Positions 55,481-63,984 of a stretch of 64,000 nucleotides of DNA are shown here, piece after piece. Both the position numbers and the translations under genes were made by a program. This DNA is from Lachnospiraceae bacterium (lineage in GTDB: Bacteria > Bacillota > Clostridia > Lachnospirales > Lachnospiraceae): the NCBI GenBank assembly GCA_022845955.1, contig AP025576.1, positions 3,720,001-3,784,000 on the forward strand. The letters run 5' to 3'. The notes under the pieces were generated by a model. That model ran no database searches and was not told where the DNA came from. It was given only the letters and a program-made list of their open reading frames with translations. The first letter of the stretch is position 1; each line of letters opens with the position of its first letter.

Positions 55481-56254
55481 CTATTCCTTCAGCCAATACC
55501 TGGAACCATCCTTGGTGCGTTCCAGAAAGCCGTATTCTATCATCAGCCTTCTGATATAGGGAAAATCATTATGAATCCGTTTTAAGATCCTGTTAATCTC
55601 CACCTCTGTGTAGCTGCTTCCCGGCTTAAAATTATCCGCAATTTTACGGAGAACCACTAATTTTCTTTTTTCCCTGGCGGGTATTTCCTTCAGATGACCG
55701 TTTTCTTCAAAAAAGGTTTGCAGAATCTGCATTTTCTCTTCCTCTGTCACAATGTATCTGTCGTCAACCATCGCCGCCGTTCTGTGCGGCTCACACAGCT
55801 TCTCTCCGGGCTGCTTTTCCGTCTTTTCCCCGGTTTCCTTAAGCAGATCCATCATTGCCAGAAAGGCCCTTGCCTGCCGCTCCTTTTCCCGCAGCTTAAA
55901 GCGATGGTTCCTTACTGTGGAAGGAGAAATCTTCTGCCTGTCCGCCGTTTCTTTATCGCTCAGGCCCTCCGCCATAGACGCCAGGACGGACTGCTGGATT
56001 TCCGATATCCCTGTTAACCCGGAATGAATCAGGAAATGCAGCATGGATCCATGCTCTTCCTGTAAGTGGATCTGCATCCGCTTACGGGCTTCAAAATATT
56101 TTCCGTCTTTTGGAAAAACCTCTCCTTTATCATAAATCTCCCCGCAGATCAGACATTGCACCCGGGTTTGTGTCTCCCGGAAGCCCTGCTTCAATTCCTC
56201 CGGGGAGGCGCTGTTAAAAACCTCATCCCTGCATTCTAATGTTTCATATGCCAT
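55481..56254 (-). CDS. DUF2087 transcriptional regulator with LuxR-like helix-turn-helix
   Basis: The 257-aa protein begins with a region containing CLICGEIYDKGEVFPKDGKY and IHLQEEHGSM, whose CX2C and HX4H spacing suggests a zinc site. Residues about 85-125 form a LuxR-type helix-turn-helix (VLASMAEGLSDKETADRQKI, SPSTVRNHRFKLREKERQ). The C-terminal 75 residues are a clear DUF2087 domain (PAREKRKLVVLRKIADNFKP, YTEVEINRILKRIHNDFPYI, RRLMIEYGFLERTKDGSRYW). Its targets are unknown. No genes are co-transcribed with it. Confidence 0.88.
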   Translation of the reverse strand: MAYETLECRDEVFNSASPEELKQGFRETQTRVQCLICGEIYDKGEVFPKDGKYFEARKRMQIHLQEEHGSMLHFLIHSGLTGISEIQQSVLASMAEGLSDKETADRQKISPSTVRNHRFKLREKERQARAFLAMMDLLKETGEKTEKQPGEKLCEPHRTAAMVDDRYIVTEEEKMQILQTFFEENGHLKEIPAREKRKLVVLRKIADNFKPGSSYTEVEINRILKRIHNDFPYIRRLMIEYGFLERTKDGSRYWLKE

Positions 56255-56577
56255 CGTGCTGTTCCTCCTTTTTCTATCCTTCTTTTGGTACTTTAAGTCT
56301 TATAACGCCTACTTTGGAATCTCGAATTTATAACTTTTGAATGTTGTAAACTCTTACAGGATTTATTTACATCATTATATAACATGGATATTATACCTCA
56401 TATTTTATGTTTTGTCTATATATAAGCAAACATTTATATCATATGTTTATATATTTAAAAATCGGATTGTGATACATTAAAAAGTGATGATAGCTGGAGG
56501 GACTGTAAAGCGAAATTCTTCACCGACAGCCCGATTCTTTACGATTCATCAAATAACTTTTCGGAAATTCAGGTACG
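56255..56577. other. A+T-rich non-coding stretch
   Basis: No gene is supported. The section 56340-56470 is very A+T-rich with runs of TATAT-like sequence and should hold the promoter of the DUF2087 gene. I could not pick a single convincing promoter. Confidence 0.45.
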
Positions 56578-56624
56578 ACAAAAAAACGGTTCCGGAGCAT
56601 CTTCTCTGCCCAAAACCGTTTTTT
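56578..56624 (-). terminator. Terminator of the small membrane protein gene
   Basis: On the minus strand AAAAAACGGTT pairs with AACCGTTTTTTT across a G+C-containing loop, about 20 bp after the stop codon at 56645. Confidence 0.85.
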
Positions 56625-56644
56625 CACGATTGCTATCCGCTTAT

Positions 56645-57064
56645 TTACTGTTTGCCTTCCGCCCGTGCTTTGCTTATGAATGTCACCGATATAACAAGCA
56701 TGGCAAACGAACCGAACAGAAAAGCAAAATAGACCATCGCTACCGGCGTGGTACTGGTTATCCCTTCTATATTGGCATACAATTTGCCGTCATGCAGAAG
56801 CGCAGTCACCTCACGTCCCGGCATATACGCGGCACTGCCGTGTGTATTCTGCAGTTCGTATTCCTTCCCTTCATATTTGACAATGACCTCATAATGGGTC
56901 TGCCGTTTGCCAAATACCCTCCTCACAACATCTTCCGAACTCACAACGGCCGCCTTGACTTCCGTGTATTCGGGATTGGTGTCATCCATGGCAAAACGCA
57001 GGAATACCGTTGCCACGATGCACAAAACCGTAAGAATACTGCAGATAATTGCTTTTTTCTTCAT
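56645..57064 (-). CDS. Two-segment membrane protein of unknown function
   Basis: The 139-aa protein has membrane segments at about residues 5-24 and 106-130, enclosing a beta-rich external domain (YTEVKAAVVSSEDVVRRVFG, THYEVIVKYEGKEYELQNTH). The arrangement and the VKYEGKEYEL pattern resemble DUF3592-type proteins. A GGAGG-like site lies upstream. It follows the serine hydrolase by 18 bp and may be co-transcribed with it. The function is unknown. Confidence 0.75.
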   Translation of the reverse strand: MKKKAIICSILTVLCIVATVFLRFAMDDTNPEYTEVKAAVVSSEDVVRRVFGKRQTHYEVIVKYEGKEYELQNTHGSAAYMPGREVTALLHDGKLYANIEGITSTTPVAMVYFAFLFGSFAMLVISVTFISKARAEGKQ

Positions 57065-57082
57065 AAAGATCCTCCCTTTGTT

Positions 57083-58915
57083 TTATATATAAGGCCGGAT
57101 TTCTCCCGCCGCCTTATCCTCCGGCTTTATTTCCATACCTGTGCACACCGGCTGTACCGTTCGTTCCACAAGTAAATGAAATACGTCTATACCGCCGCTT
57201 TCCTTAATCGTATTCATCAGGAATCCCATTTTCCCTCCCAGGTCCGTAAAAGAGTCAAGCCCTTCCATGATTACCTCTTTCCCGGGAGTTTCATCCCAGT
57301 GCGCCTCCAGGGAATCCTCGTTAAAATACAGCTTTACCTTACGCCGGCACGCTTCTTCCAGGAAAGCGAAATCAATTTTTAAAACCATCCTTCCGTCTTC
57401 ATCCGTGGAAAATTCTCCTTTTGTCCCAATCCGGTAAATTTCCCCGTGAAAGGATACATTGGCAGCCACCGCTTTCACAAAACCAATTTCCAGGGAAATC
57501 CGCTCTTCTCCCTCATACAAATGAATAAACAAGCGGTTTCCCGATGCCATGAAGCCTATTTTCCGGATTCCATCGGTAAAATTATTGTGGAAAACCTGCA
57601 TCAAAAGAGGCATCAGCCCCACCTGACGCTCATTCATCTCGTATATCCTGCCGTTCAGGAAACGGATCCGGTTCTGTCTCAGGGTACTTCTGACATAAAC
57701 AGCTTTCCGTTTCTCCCATCCGCCTTTTTCAATGACCGGAAGGCCGGTACGGCGTCCTTCCAGCTCTTCAATGACGTGCTGCAGCATGATCTGCCCCCGC
57801 AGATCTTCCGGCAGCACTGCCGGCGGCTCAAAGCCTTCCTCAAAATATTTTTTCACAATTCCCAGAAGCACACAGTTCTGGAAAAGCTCCTTACTCCCTG
57901 CATTGGTTACCACCACCATATTCAGATCCGGATATGCCAGCACATCCTGGCCCAGCATGCCATTATAATTAAAGGAACCTTCCCTGCCTCCCATCCACAT
58001 CTGGTAGCCATAGCCGTAATTACTCATGACGGAAGGCGTGTCCGTATGTCTTTTGCAGGATGCTTCCACCCAATCCTGCGGCACCAGCTGTTTTCCTTTC
58101 CAGTTTCCGTGCTGCAGATAAAGCATACCCAGCTTTGCCGCATCTTCCGGGCACAGGAAAAGCCCCCAGCCGCCTTTGGTTATTCCCTTCGGACAGGTTT
58201 CCCAGAAAATCCTGCGGATCCCCATAGGCTCCCACAGGCGGGGACGCAGATATTCCATCAGCGTTTCTCCGGTTATTTCCGTAATAATAGCAGACAGCAT
58301 ATAAGAGTTCATACTGTTATATTCAAAGTTTTTTCCCGCAATACCTACCAGTCCCGATTCCAGATACCCTCTTACCCAGTCGTTCCCGGATACGATCCCG
58401 GTTTCATTAAAGCTGACACAGCTTGTCATTGTCAGCAGATGTTCCACCGTAATATCCTTCAGCCGGAATATATTAAACAGGTTTTTCCTGCTTCCGAAGA
58501 GATCAATTACCTTATCCTGCAGCCTGAGGCGCCCTTCCTGAATGAGCATACCCACTGCCATGCCGGTAATGCTTTTGCACATGGAATAACTGGCATGCCA
58601 CAGGCCGGGCTGATACGGCTCAAATCCGCATTCACAGATGACTCTGCCGTTTCTCACCACCATAACCTGGTGAATATCCACGTTTTCATGAAGCGCCAAT
58701 TCTTTCAGGAAAGCAGCCAGATGTGCCGAAGATACTCCCTGGCTCTCAGGAACGGCCCGTTCCAGGGGCTGTTCCTCTTCCTCCTGCTTCCCAAAGCCGG
58801 CGCCAAAAGGAAAAGCCGGCTTCTGCGGGAAAAAATCCACTTTTCCCACATTTCCGGTTTTTCTTGCAATAATATTCCATATCAACTCAGCTACTGCCAA
58901 TTCTGTTTTTGCCAT
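57083..58915 (-). CDS. Serine hydrolase, class C beta-lactamase-like, with C-terminal extension
   Basis: The 610-aa protein has a penicillin-binding/beta-lactamase fold at residues 50-400. The serine nucleophile lies in HASYSMCKSITGMAVGMLIQ (SXXK), and a second motif is EYNSMNSYMLSAII. No signal peptide or membrane segment is present, so it is probably cytoplasmic, unlike secreted beta-lactamases. About 190 C-terminal residues (from ERRTGLPVI-like sequence on) form a beta-rich domain I do not recognise. Esterase or peptidase activity is more likely than antibiotic resistance. It lies 13 bp from pgeF. Confidence 0.87.
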   Translation of the reverse strand: MAKTELAVAELIWNIIARKTGNVGKVDFFPQKPAFPFGAGFGKQEEEEQPLERAVPESQGVSSAHLAAFLKELALHENVDIHQVMVVRNGRVICECGFEPYQPGLWHASYSMCKSITGMAVGMLIQEGRLRLQDKVIDLFGSRKNLFNIFRLKDITVEHLLTMTSCVSFNETGIVSGNDWVRGYLESGLVGIAGKNFEYNSMNSYMLSAIITEITGETLMEYLRPRLWEPMGIRRIFWETCPKGITKGGWGLFLCPEDAAKLGMLYLQHGNWKGKQLVPQDWVEASCKRHTDTPSVMSNYGYGYQMWMGGREGSFNYNGMLGQDVLAYPDLNMVVVTNAGSKELFQNCVLLGIVKKYFEEGFEPPAVLPEDLRGQIMLQHVIEELEGRRTGLPVIEKGGWEKRKAVYVRSTLRQNRIRFLNGRIYEMNERQVGLMPLLMQVFHNNFTDGIRKIGFMASGNRLFIHLYEGEERISLEIGFVKAVAANVSFHGEIYRIGTKGEFSTDEDGRMVLKIDFAFLEEACRRKVKLYFNEDSLEAHWDETPGKEVIMEGLDSFTDLGGKMGFLMNTIKESGGIDVFHLLVERTVQPVCTGMEIKPEDKAAGEIRPYI

Positions 58916-58928
58916 CCTTTTTGCTCCT

Positions 58929-59813
58929 TCAATTTAAAACAACAAACATTCCCAAATTCCCTCTTTTACCGTTGCTGGCGCGATGGGAAAAAAGATACGC
59001 CGGGTTGCAGCAGGTGCAGATATCCGTTACACTGATATGTTCCGGCCGGATACCAGCAGATAAACAGACCGCTTCATTTGCCTTCCATAAGTCCAGCTGG
59101 TATTTTCCGTTTTTCTTATCCAGCAGAATCTGTTCTTCTTTTATGCTCTTTACCCGCTTCATTTCTTCCCGGGAAAAAAGAATGCGGAAGGCTTCCGCCA
59201 CATCCTGGCTCACCTCATAGCAATCCTGACAGATTGACGGGCCGATGCCCGCAAGGATGTCCTCCGGCCGGGAGCCGAAGGCCTTCTCCATGGCCTCCAC
59301 CGTCTTTCTCCCCATTCCTCCTGCTGTGCCTTTCCACCCGGAATGCGATAATCCGATGGCCTTCTTTACCGGATCCACAAACAGCAGCGGAACACAATCG
59401 GCATAGAAGGTGGATAGAACAATACCTGGTTCCTCCGTAATCAATCCGTCCACATCGGCATAATCTCTGGGCCGAAGAATCCCTTTTCCTTTATCCGCGG
59501 CTGTCACATGGCGGATATTCGTGGTATGCGTCTGGTCGGAAAAAACAAAATCCCCGGTACTGCATCCAAGCGCCCCGGCTATCCGGCAAAAATTTTCATT
59601 TACATTTTCTGGTTTATCCCCACGGCTGAAGCTTACATTCATGGACCATAGATCGCCCTCGCTGACGCCTCCCAGCCTGGTACTCATCAGATGTCTTACC
59701 ACCCCTGTTTTTTCTATAGCCGGGAAAGTCAGGTATTGTGCTCCGTTTATCGCCCTCTGTCGCATAACCGGCCGGGCAGGATCTTTTCGCTTAATCTCCG
59801 TTAACTTTTCCAT
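58929..59813 (-). CDS. pgeF: Peptidoglycan editing factor PgeF (laccase-domain protein)
   Basis: The 294-aa protein matches the YfiH/PgeF family, which are purine nucleoside-active enzymes also linked to peptidoglycan editing. It has the conserved zinc ligands in DQTHTTNIRHV, FYADCVPLLFVDPVKKAIG and LSHSGWKGTAGGM. The region GIGPSICQDCYEVSQDVAEA and the C-terminal DICTCCNPAYLFSHRAS are also present. AAAGGA lies before the ATG. It sits at the end of the rplS-to-yraN block. Confidence 0.95.
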   Translation of the reverse strand: MEKLTEIKRKDPARPVMRQRAINGAQYLTFPAIEKTGVVRHLMSTRLGGVSEGDLWSMNVSFSRGDKPENVNENFCRIAGALGCSTGDFVFSDQTHTTNIRHVTAADKGKGILRPRDYADVDGLITEEPGIVLSTFYADCVPLLFVDPVKKAIGLSHSGWKGTAGGMGRKTVEAMEKAFGSRPEDILAGIGPSICQDCYEVSQDVAEAFRILFSREEMKRVKSIKEEQILLDKKNGKYQLDLWKANEAVCLSAGIRPEHISVTDICTCCNPAYLFSHRASNGKRGNLGMFVVLN

Positions 59814-59878
59814 GCAATCCTTTCCTTTCTGTCAGCATAACGGTTCGGACAACACACAGACCTGACTGCATTGTCCGG

Positions 59879-60244
59879 TCAGCAGCCTCCTATATAGTCA
59901 AAAGCATTCTGATACCAGTTTACGCTTTCTCCACATATTGCAACCACGTCAAACCGTACCGGAATGCTTCCCCCCAGTCTTTTTTGGTAAAGATAATAAT
60001 CCGCCACCTTGCATATTTTCTTTTGTTTTGCGTATCCAACCGCTTCTTCCGGATAACCCAGTGTCTTGTTTTTTCTGTATTTAACTTCAAAAAAAACAAG
60101 AAAATCCCCATCCCGGCCAATCAGATCCACTTCTCCCTGACGGCACCGGAAATTTCTTTCGGTTATTCGTACCCCTTTTTTCCGGAGATACAGGCAGACG
60201 GCCTCTTCATAGGCTTCCCCTAACTCTCTTTTATTCATCGGCAC
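59879..60244 (-). CDS. YraN family protein (UPF0102)
   Basis: The 121-aa protein has the Holliday-junction-resolvase-like fold of UPF0102: GEAYEEAVCLYLRKKGVRIT, then RCRQGEVDLIGRDGDFLVFF and EVKYRKN. It overlaps the rnhB stop by 14 bp, indicating coupling. YraN is widely conserved next to rnhB but its role is not proven. Confidence 0.95.
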   Translation of the reverse strand: MPMNKRELGEAYEEAVCLYLRKKGVRITERNFRCRQGEVDLIGRDGDFLVFFEVKYRKNKTLGYPEEAVGYAKQKKICKVADYYLYQKRLGGSIPVRFDVVAICGESVNWYQNAFDYIGGC

Positions 60245-60998
60245 TTTCCATAAAATTTTTAATAAAACTTCTTCTGTGGATAGGAGTAGGCCCCAGTCTC
60301 TTCAAAGCATCAATATGAGCTGCCGAACCATATCCTTTATTGGCTTCAAACCCATACCCGGGAAAAATGCTGTCATACTGCACCATCATCCTGTCCCTTG
60401 TCACCTTGGCAATAATGCTTGCGGCAGCTATGGATGCACTTTTGGCATCTCCTTTGATAATAGGCACCTGGCGGCACCTGATTCCGGGGATGGTAACCGC
60501 ATCATTGAGAAGGAGATCCGGCTGTACAGACAGGCGGCCGACGGCCTCCCTCATCGCTTCATAGGTCGCCTGCAGAATATTGATTTCGTCGATTCTTTCC
60601 GGCGAAGCACAGCCAATTCCTGCCGCCACCGCTTCTTTCATTATAACCTCATAAAGCGCTTCCCTTTTTTGGGCGCTCAGCTGCTTGGAATCATTCAGAT
60701 AAAGGATACTGCAGTCCTTTGGCAGAATGACCGCTCCTGCCACCACAGGACCTGCCAGCGGGCCTCTTCCCACCTCATCTATGCCGCATAGATATCCCGC
60801 ATATGCATATTCTCTTTCAAAACGGAGCATTGTGAACATACGTTCTTTTTCTTTTTCCACAGCTTCCAGGCGCTTTACTGCCCTCGCTATTTCTGCCCTG
60901 ATACCGCTTCGTTCATCATGTCCATAGGTTTCTATAAGCTGCGGCAGTAGGTCTGTGGGGCAGTTTTTGAATTGCTCTTTTATCTCCTGTATTTTCAT
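60231..60998 (-). CDS. rnhB: Ribonuclease HII
   Basis: RNase HII removes ribonucleotides from DNA. The 255-aa protein has an N-terminal helical extension of about 70 residues and the catalytic motifs CGIDEVGRGPLAGPVVAGAV, LNDSKQLSAQKREALY, KSASIAAASIIAKVTRDRMM and GYGFEANKGYG. The start at 60998 has AGGTGTGG upstream and avoids overlap with the signal peptidase stop; a longer frame reaches 61070. Confidence 0.96.
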   Translation of the reverse strand: MKIQEIKEQFKNCPTDLLPQLIETYGHDERSGIRAEIARAVKRLEAVEKEKERMFTMLRFEREYAYAGYLCGIDEVGRGPLAGPVVAGAVILPKDCSILYLNDSKQLSAQKREALYEVIMKEAVAAGIGCASPERIDEINILQATYEAMREAVGRLSVQPDLLLNDAVTIPGIRCRQVPIIKGDAKSASIAAASIIAKVTRDRMMVQYDSIFPGYGFEANKGYGSAAHIDALKRLGPTPIHRRSFIKNFMESADE

Positions 60999-61018
60999 TT
61001 TCCACACCTGCTTTTTGG

Positions 61019-61558
61019 TTATTGATGCTTCAGCACGCCGAATTTGTTCAGCGGCCAAATCCGGACCCATGCCTTTCCGATAATATTGTGGCGGCGGATA
61101 TTTCCCACACTGGGATCCCTGCTGTCCGAGCTGTTGTTCCGGTTATCCCCCATAACAAAATACTCATCATCCCCCAGGGTTATCGGTTCCGTTGCCAATC
61201 CTGCAAAATGAATGGTTTCTTTTCCGTAATCCTCTTCCAGTATCGTGCCGTTAATATAAATATTACCCTGTAAATCAATCTGCACCGTTTCTCCCGGAAG
61301 CCCGATAATACGCTTCACATAAAAAGTATTCTCCGCATATTGGAAGGGAAAAACGATAATATCAAATCGCTGCGGTTCTGAAAAGCGGTAGGATATTTTA
61401 TCCAGTATCAATTGATCATTATTGCTTAAGGTAGGTTCCATGGAACTGCCGCTCACGGAAGTCCTCTGCCCCACAAAGGTAATCAGCAGGTAGGTACCCA
61501 GCAGCACCACCAGGATGTAAAGTATTGTACTGATAATTTCCTTCACCACATGTTTCAT
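61019..61558 (-). CDS. lepB: Signal peptidase I
   Basis: The 179-aa enzyme cleaves signal peptides outside the membrane. One N-terminal membrane anchor is followed by the serine in SGSSMEPTLSNNDQLI, the lysine in FYVKRIIGLPGETVQI and the box MGDNRNNSSDSRD. The ATG at 61558 has GGAG nine bases upstream; a TTG five codons earlier also opens the frame. It lies 20 bp before rnhB and 24 bp after rbgA. Confidence 0.95.
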   Translation of the reverse strand: MKHVVKEIISTILYILVVLLGTYLLITFVGQRTSVSGSSMEPTLSNNDQLILDKISYRFSEPQRFDIIVFPFQYAENTFYVKRIIGLPGETVQIDLQGNIYINGTILEEDYGKETIHFAGLATEPITLGDDEYFVMGDNRNNSSDSRDPSVGNIRRHNIIGKAWVRIWPLNKFGVLKHQ

Positions 61559-61582
61559 TTCATTATGCTCCAATCTGTTTGA

Positions 61583-62422
61583 TTACGGCCTTTCCAGGGA
61601 AATCCTCCCTAATCTGCCGCTTCTGAAATCATCGGTTACCAACTGGGCCGCTCTGCTAAGATCCGGTTCGCCGCCCTTTTTGTAACACTTGCGCCTTTCA
61701 GCTACCGCCTCCAGCACCTGTACCGGCGTTTCCCCTCCAGCAAGACCGTATCTGCCTTTCAGAAGAGAAGCATACCATTCCTGCAGAAAGGTTATCAGGT
61801 CGATGGCCAGTTCATCCATAATGATGATTTCATCGTTCATGGAGCCTATAAATGCCAGTTTCATGCCAACGCACTGGTCTTCAAATTTCGGCCAGAGAAT
61901 TCCGGGAGTATCCAGAAGCTCCAGTCCCTTATTCAGCCTGATCCACTGTTTTCCTTTGGTTACACCGGGCTTATTGCCCGTTTTCGTACACGCCTTCCCG
62001 GCAAAAGAATTAATAAAGGTAGACTTCCCCACATTGGGAATTCCGGCAACCATCGCACGTACCGGACGGTTCAGTATCCCCCGTCTCCTGTCCCGTTCTA
62101 TCTTCTCCCTGCACACCTCCTGCACGGCTCCCTGGATAGCTTTCATACCCTGACCGCTTTGTGCATTGATTTCCAGCGCCTTGATTCCCTGCTCCTGAAA
62201 CCAGGCCGTCCATGCGCGGTTGCATACCGGATCCGCCAAGTCGGATTTGTTCAGTAGAACCAGCCTGGCTTTGTTCTTCCCCAGATCATCGATATCCGGG
62301 TTTCTGCTGCTTTGGGGAATCCGGGCATCCACCAGCTCTATAATCAGATCGATCAGTTTGATATCTTCCTGCATAGCACGTCTTGCTTTCGTCATATGCC
62401 CAGGATACCATTGGTAATTCAT
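61583..62422 (-). CDS. rbgA: Ribosome biogenesis GTPase RbgA (YlqF)
   Basis: RbgA promotes late assembly of the 50S subunit. The 279-aa protein has the circularly permuted order: G4 (LVLLNKSDLAD) comes before G1 (GIPNVGKSTFINSFAG) and G3 (ELLDTPGILWPKFED). The N-terminal YQWYPGHMTKARRAM is diagnostic. It is flanked by two signal peptidase genes, the usual order near rplS in Clostridia. Confidence 0.97.
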   Translation of the reverse strand: MNYQWYPGHMTKARRAMQEDIKLIDLIIELVDARIPQSSRNPDIDDLGKNKARLVLLNKSDLADPVCNRAWTAWFQEQGIKALEINAQSGQGMKAIQGAVQEVCREKIERDRRRGILNRPVRAMVAGIPNVGKSTFINSFAGKACTKTGNKPGVTKGKQWIRLNKGLELLDTPGILWPKFEDQCVGMKLAFIGSMNDEIIIMDELAIDLITFLQEWYASLLKGRYGLAGGETPVQVLEAVAERRKCYKKGGEPDLSRAAQLVTDDFRSGRLGRISLERP

Positions 62423-62473
62423 GTTACACTCCTATCTGCCCGCACCGGCAGGCATGCGGCCTTAAGCCGCGCT

Positions 62474-63055
62474 TTATTTTATGGGACCCATAGTACTGCT
62501 TCCCTCACTCATCTTAAACCAGGCTTTCCCCACGATATCATCCCTGGCAACCGCTCCTATGTTTCCTGACCGGCTGTCCTCGCTGCTGTTGCAGTTATCG
62601 CCCATAACAAAATATTCATCATTTCCCAGCTTTATTTCATGCTCCGCAATTCCCGCATCCGCTATGAGATCATACATATCATCTCCCACCGCCTTCCTGT
62701 TCACATACAGGATCCCTTCAATTATCTGAACGGTTTCCCCGGGGACGGCCACCACACGCTTTACATAGTAATGCGTATTCTGGTTTCCGTTAGGCAGGAA
62801 TACCACCACATCCCCTGCCTTCGGGTTAGACAGCTTATAGATAAACCGGTTGATCAGGATTTCCTGTCCGTTGTAAAGGGCAGGCTCCATAGAGACCCCG
62901 ATAACGCTGGTCCGTATTCCCACGAAATAAACAATAACAAATGCCAGAAAAGCAGCGATTGCAATGCCCAGCACGTAGCTGAGGATCTCATGAAGTATGG
63001 CTGTGCTTATTTTTTTCCTTCTTCTGTAAAAGCTTAATCCCTTTGACCTTCTCAT
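62474..63055 (-). CDS. lepB: Signal peptidase I, second copy
   Basis: The 193-aa protein is a paralogue of the enzyme at 61019-61558. A basic N-terminus and one membrane segment precede the serine in IGVSMEPALYNGQEI, the lysine in YYVKRVVAVPGETVQI and the box MGDNCNSSEDSRSGN. All catalytic parts are present. Two copies may differ in substrate preference. It has its own promoter at 63110-63139. Confidence 0.95.
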   Translation of the reverse strand: MRRSKGLSFYRRRKKISTAILHEILSYVLGIAIAAFLAFVIVYFVGIRTSVIGVSMEPALYNGQEILINRFIYKLSNPKAGDVVVFLPNGNQNTHYYVKRVVAVPGETVQIIEGILYVNRKAVGDDMYDLIADAGIAEHEIKLGNDEYFVMGDNCNSSEDSRSGNIGAVARDDIVGKAWFKMSEGSSTMGPIK

Positions 63056-63109
63056 TTGTAATTTCCCACATTCTGCAGTTAAAATTCCTGTGTACCGGAC
63101 GACTGATTC

Positions 63110-63139
63110 ATTTTATCACGAAATACACAAAACTGGCAA
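63110..63139 (-). promoter_or_regulatory. Promoter of the lepB-rbgA-lepB-rnhB unit
   Basis: On the minus strand TTGCCA (63134-63139) and TAAAAT (63110-63115) are 18 bp apart, about 55 bp before the start codon. Confidence 0.65.
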
Positions 63140-63155
63140 GCGGACAACTTCCCTG

Positions 63156-63193
63156 GGGTGCAGATAAAAAAGACTGGAGTCACCTGTCCCTGC
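63156..63193. mobile_element. Truncated end of a hairpin element, copy D
   Basis: Thirty-eight bases match the left arm of copy B at most positions, starting GGGTGCAGATAAAAAAGACT, then the match stops abruptly. No core or right arm follows. It lies between the rplS terminator and the lepB promoter. Confidence 0.7.
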
Positions 63194-63219
63194 CGGGCCG
63201 GAGGTTCCTATAATTAAGC

Positions 63220-63250
63220 AAAAAGGGACAACCACCACAGCGGCTGCCCC
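63220..63250 (-). terminator. rplS terminator
   Basis: On the minus strand GGGGCAGCC pairs with GGTTGTCCC (with G-T pairs), followed by five T, about 16 bp after the stop codon. Confidence 0.8.
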
Positions 63251-63265
63251 TCATACCGTATCCGA

Positions 63266-63613
63266 TTATTTTACCAGTTCTTTAACCTTAGCCTTCTTAC
63301 CTACTCTGTCTCTTAAATAATTCAGCTTGGCTCTTCTTACTTTACCTTTTCTTACCACTTCAACCTTCTCTACATTGGGAGAATGCAGCGGCCATGTCTT
63401 TTCAACGCCGATGCCGTTAGAAGCTTTTCTTACAGTAAAGGTAGCCCTGTTGCTGCCGCCCTGCTTCTTCAGGACAACGCCTTCGAATACCTGAACTCTT
63501 TCACGGTTTCCCTCTTTGATTTTACCATAAACTCTTACGGTATCACCTACATTGAACTCGGGAACTTCCGCTCTCAGCTGTTCTGCTTCAATTGCTTTAA
63601 TAATATCATTCAT
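63266..63613 (-). CDS. rplS: 50S ribosomal protein L19
   Basis: The 115-aa protein has the L19 pattern: [54 protein letters not shown] and [20 protein letters not shown]. The start at 63613 has AGGAGG upstream; the open frame continues into hairpin element B and should not be annotated as longer. It has its own promoter and terminator. Confidence 0.98.
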   Translation of the reverse strand: MNDIIKAIEAEQLRAEVPEFNVGDTVRVYGKIKEGNRERVQVFEGVVLKKQGGSNRATFTVRKASNGIGVEKTWPLHSPNVEKVEVVRKGKVRRAKLNYLRDRVGKKAKVKELVK

Positions 63614-63691
63614 TGCTCTTCCTCCTGATTTATCGGATGTTCTTAATACATTTCCTGTAACAGAGGACCATCTCATTTTCGCAACGTTAAT

Positions 63692-63720
63692 AATATACCA
63701 TATTGTTCCTGCAAAAGCAA
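63692..63720 (-). promoter_or_regulatory. rplS promoter
   Basis: On the minus strand TTGCTT (63715-63720) and TATATT (63692-63697) are 17 bp apart. The leader is about 75 bases; Firmicutes L19 leaders are a known autoregulatory class, but I cannot confirm one here. Confidence 0.6.
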
Positions 63721-63746
63721 GTACAAATTGACATGCGGACATCCGG

Positions 63747-63984
63747 GGGCGTAGATAAAAAAGACCGGCGTCACCTGCCCCTGCTTCCCTGTGCGTCCTG
63801 CTGCCCTGCAAGGTTCCTTCCAGGGGACGCTTCCGCTCGGATAATCACGCAGCGGTACTAAGGCTGCAAAGGACGCAGCCAAAGAACCGGCGTGCTTATA
63901 ACGCCCCTTCCAGGAATCCTTGCAGGGCAGCAGGACGCACAGGGAAGCAGGGGCAGGTGACGCCGGTCTTTTTTATCTATGCCC
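63747..63984. mobile_element. 238-bp hairpin element, copy B
   Basis: It has the same length and layout as copy A: arms 63747-63813 and 63918-63984, core 63814-63917. The core differs from copy A by one base (63885, A instead of G). Ten of the 57 perfectly paired arm positions differ from copy A, each matched by the complementary change in the opposite arm. No direct repeat flanks it. It ends 27 bp before the rplS -35 box. Confidence 0.88.

Noticed and set aside
57446..59035. A 529-codon open frame on the plus strand
   Set aside because: It lies exactly opposite the well-supported serine hydrolase gene, has no ribosome site or recognisable domain, and its residue mix is typical of an antisense shadow.
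63614..63811. A 66-codon N-terminal extension of L19
   Set aside because: It would translate the promoter and part of hairpin element B; the AGGAGG site fixes the start at 63613.
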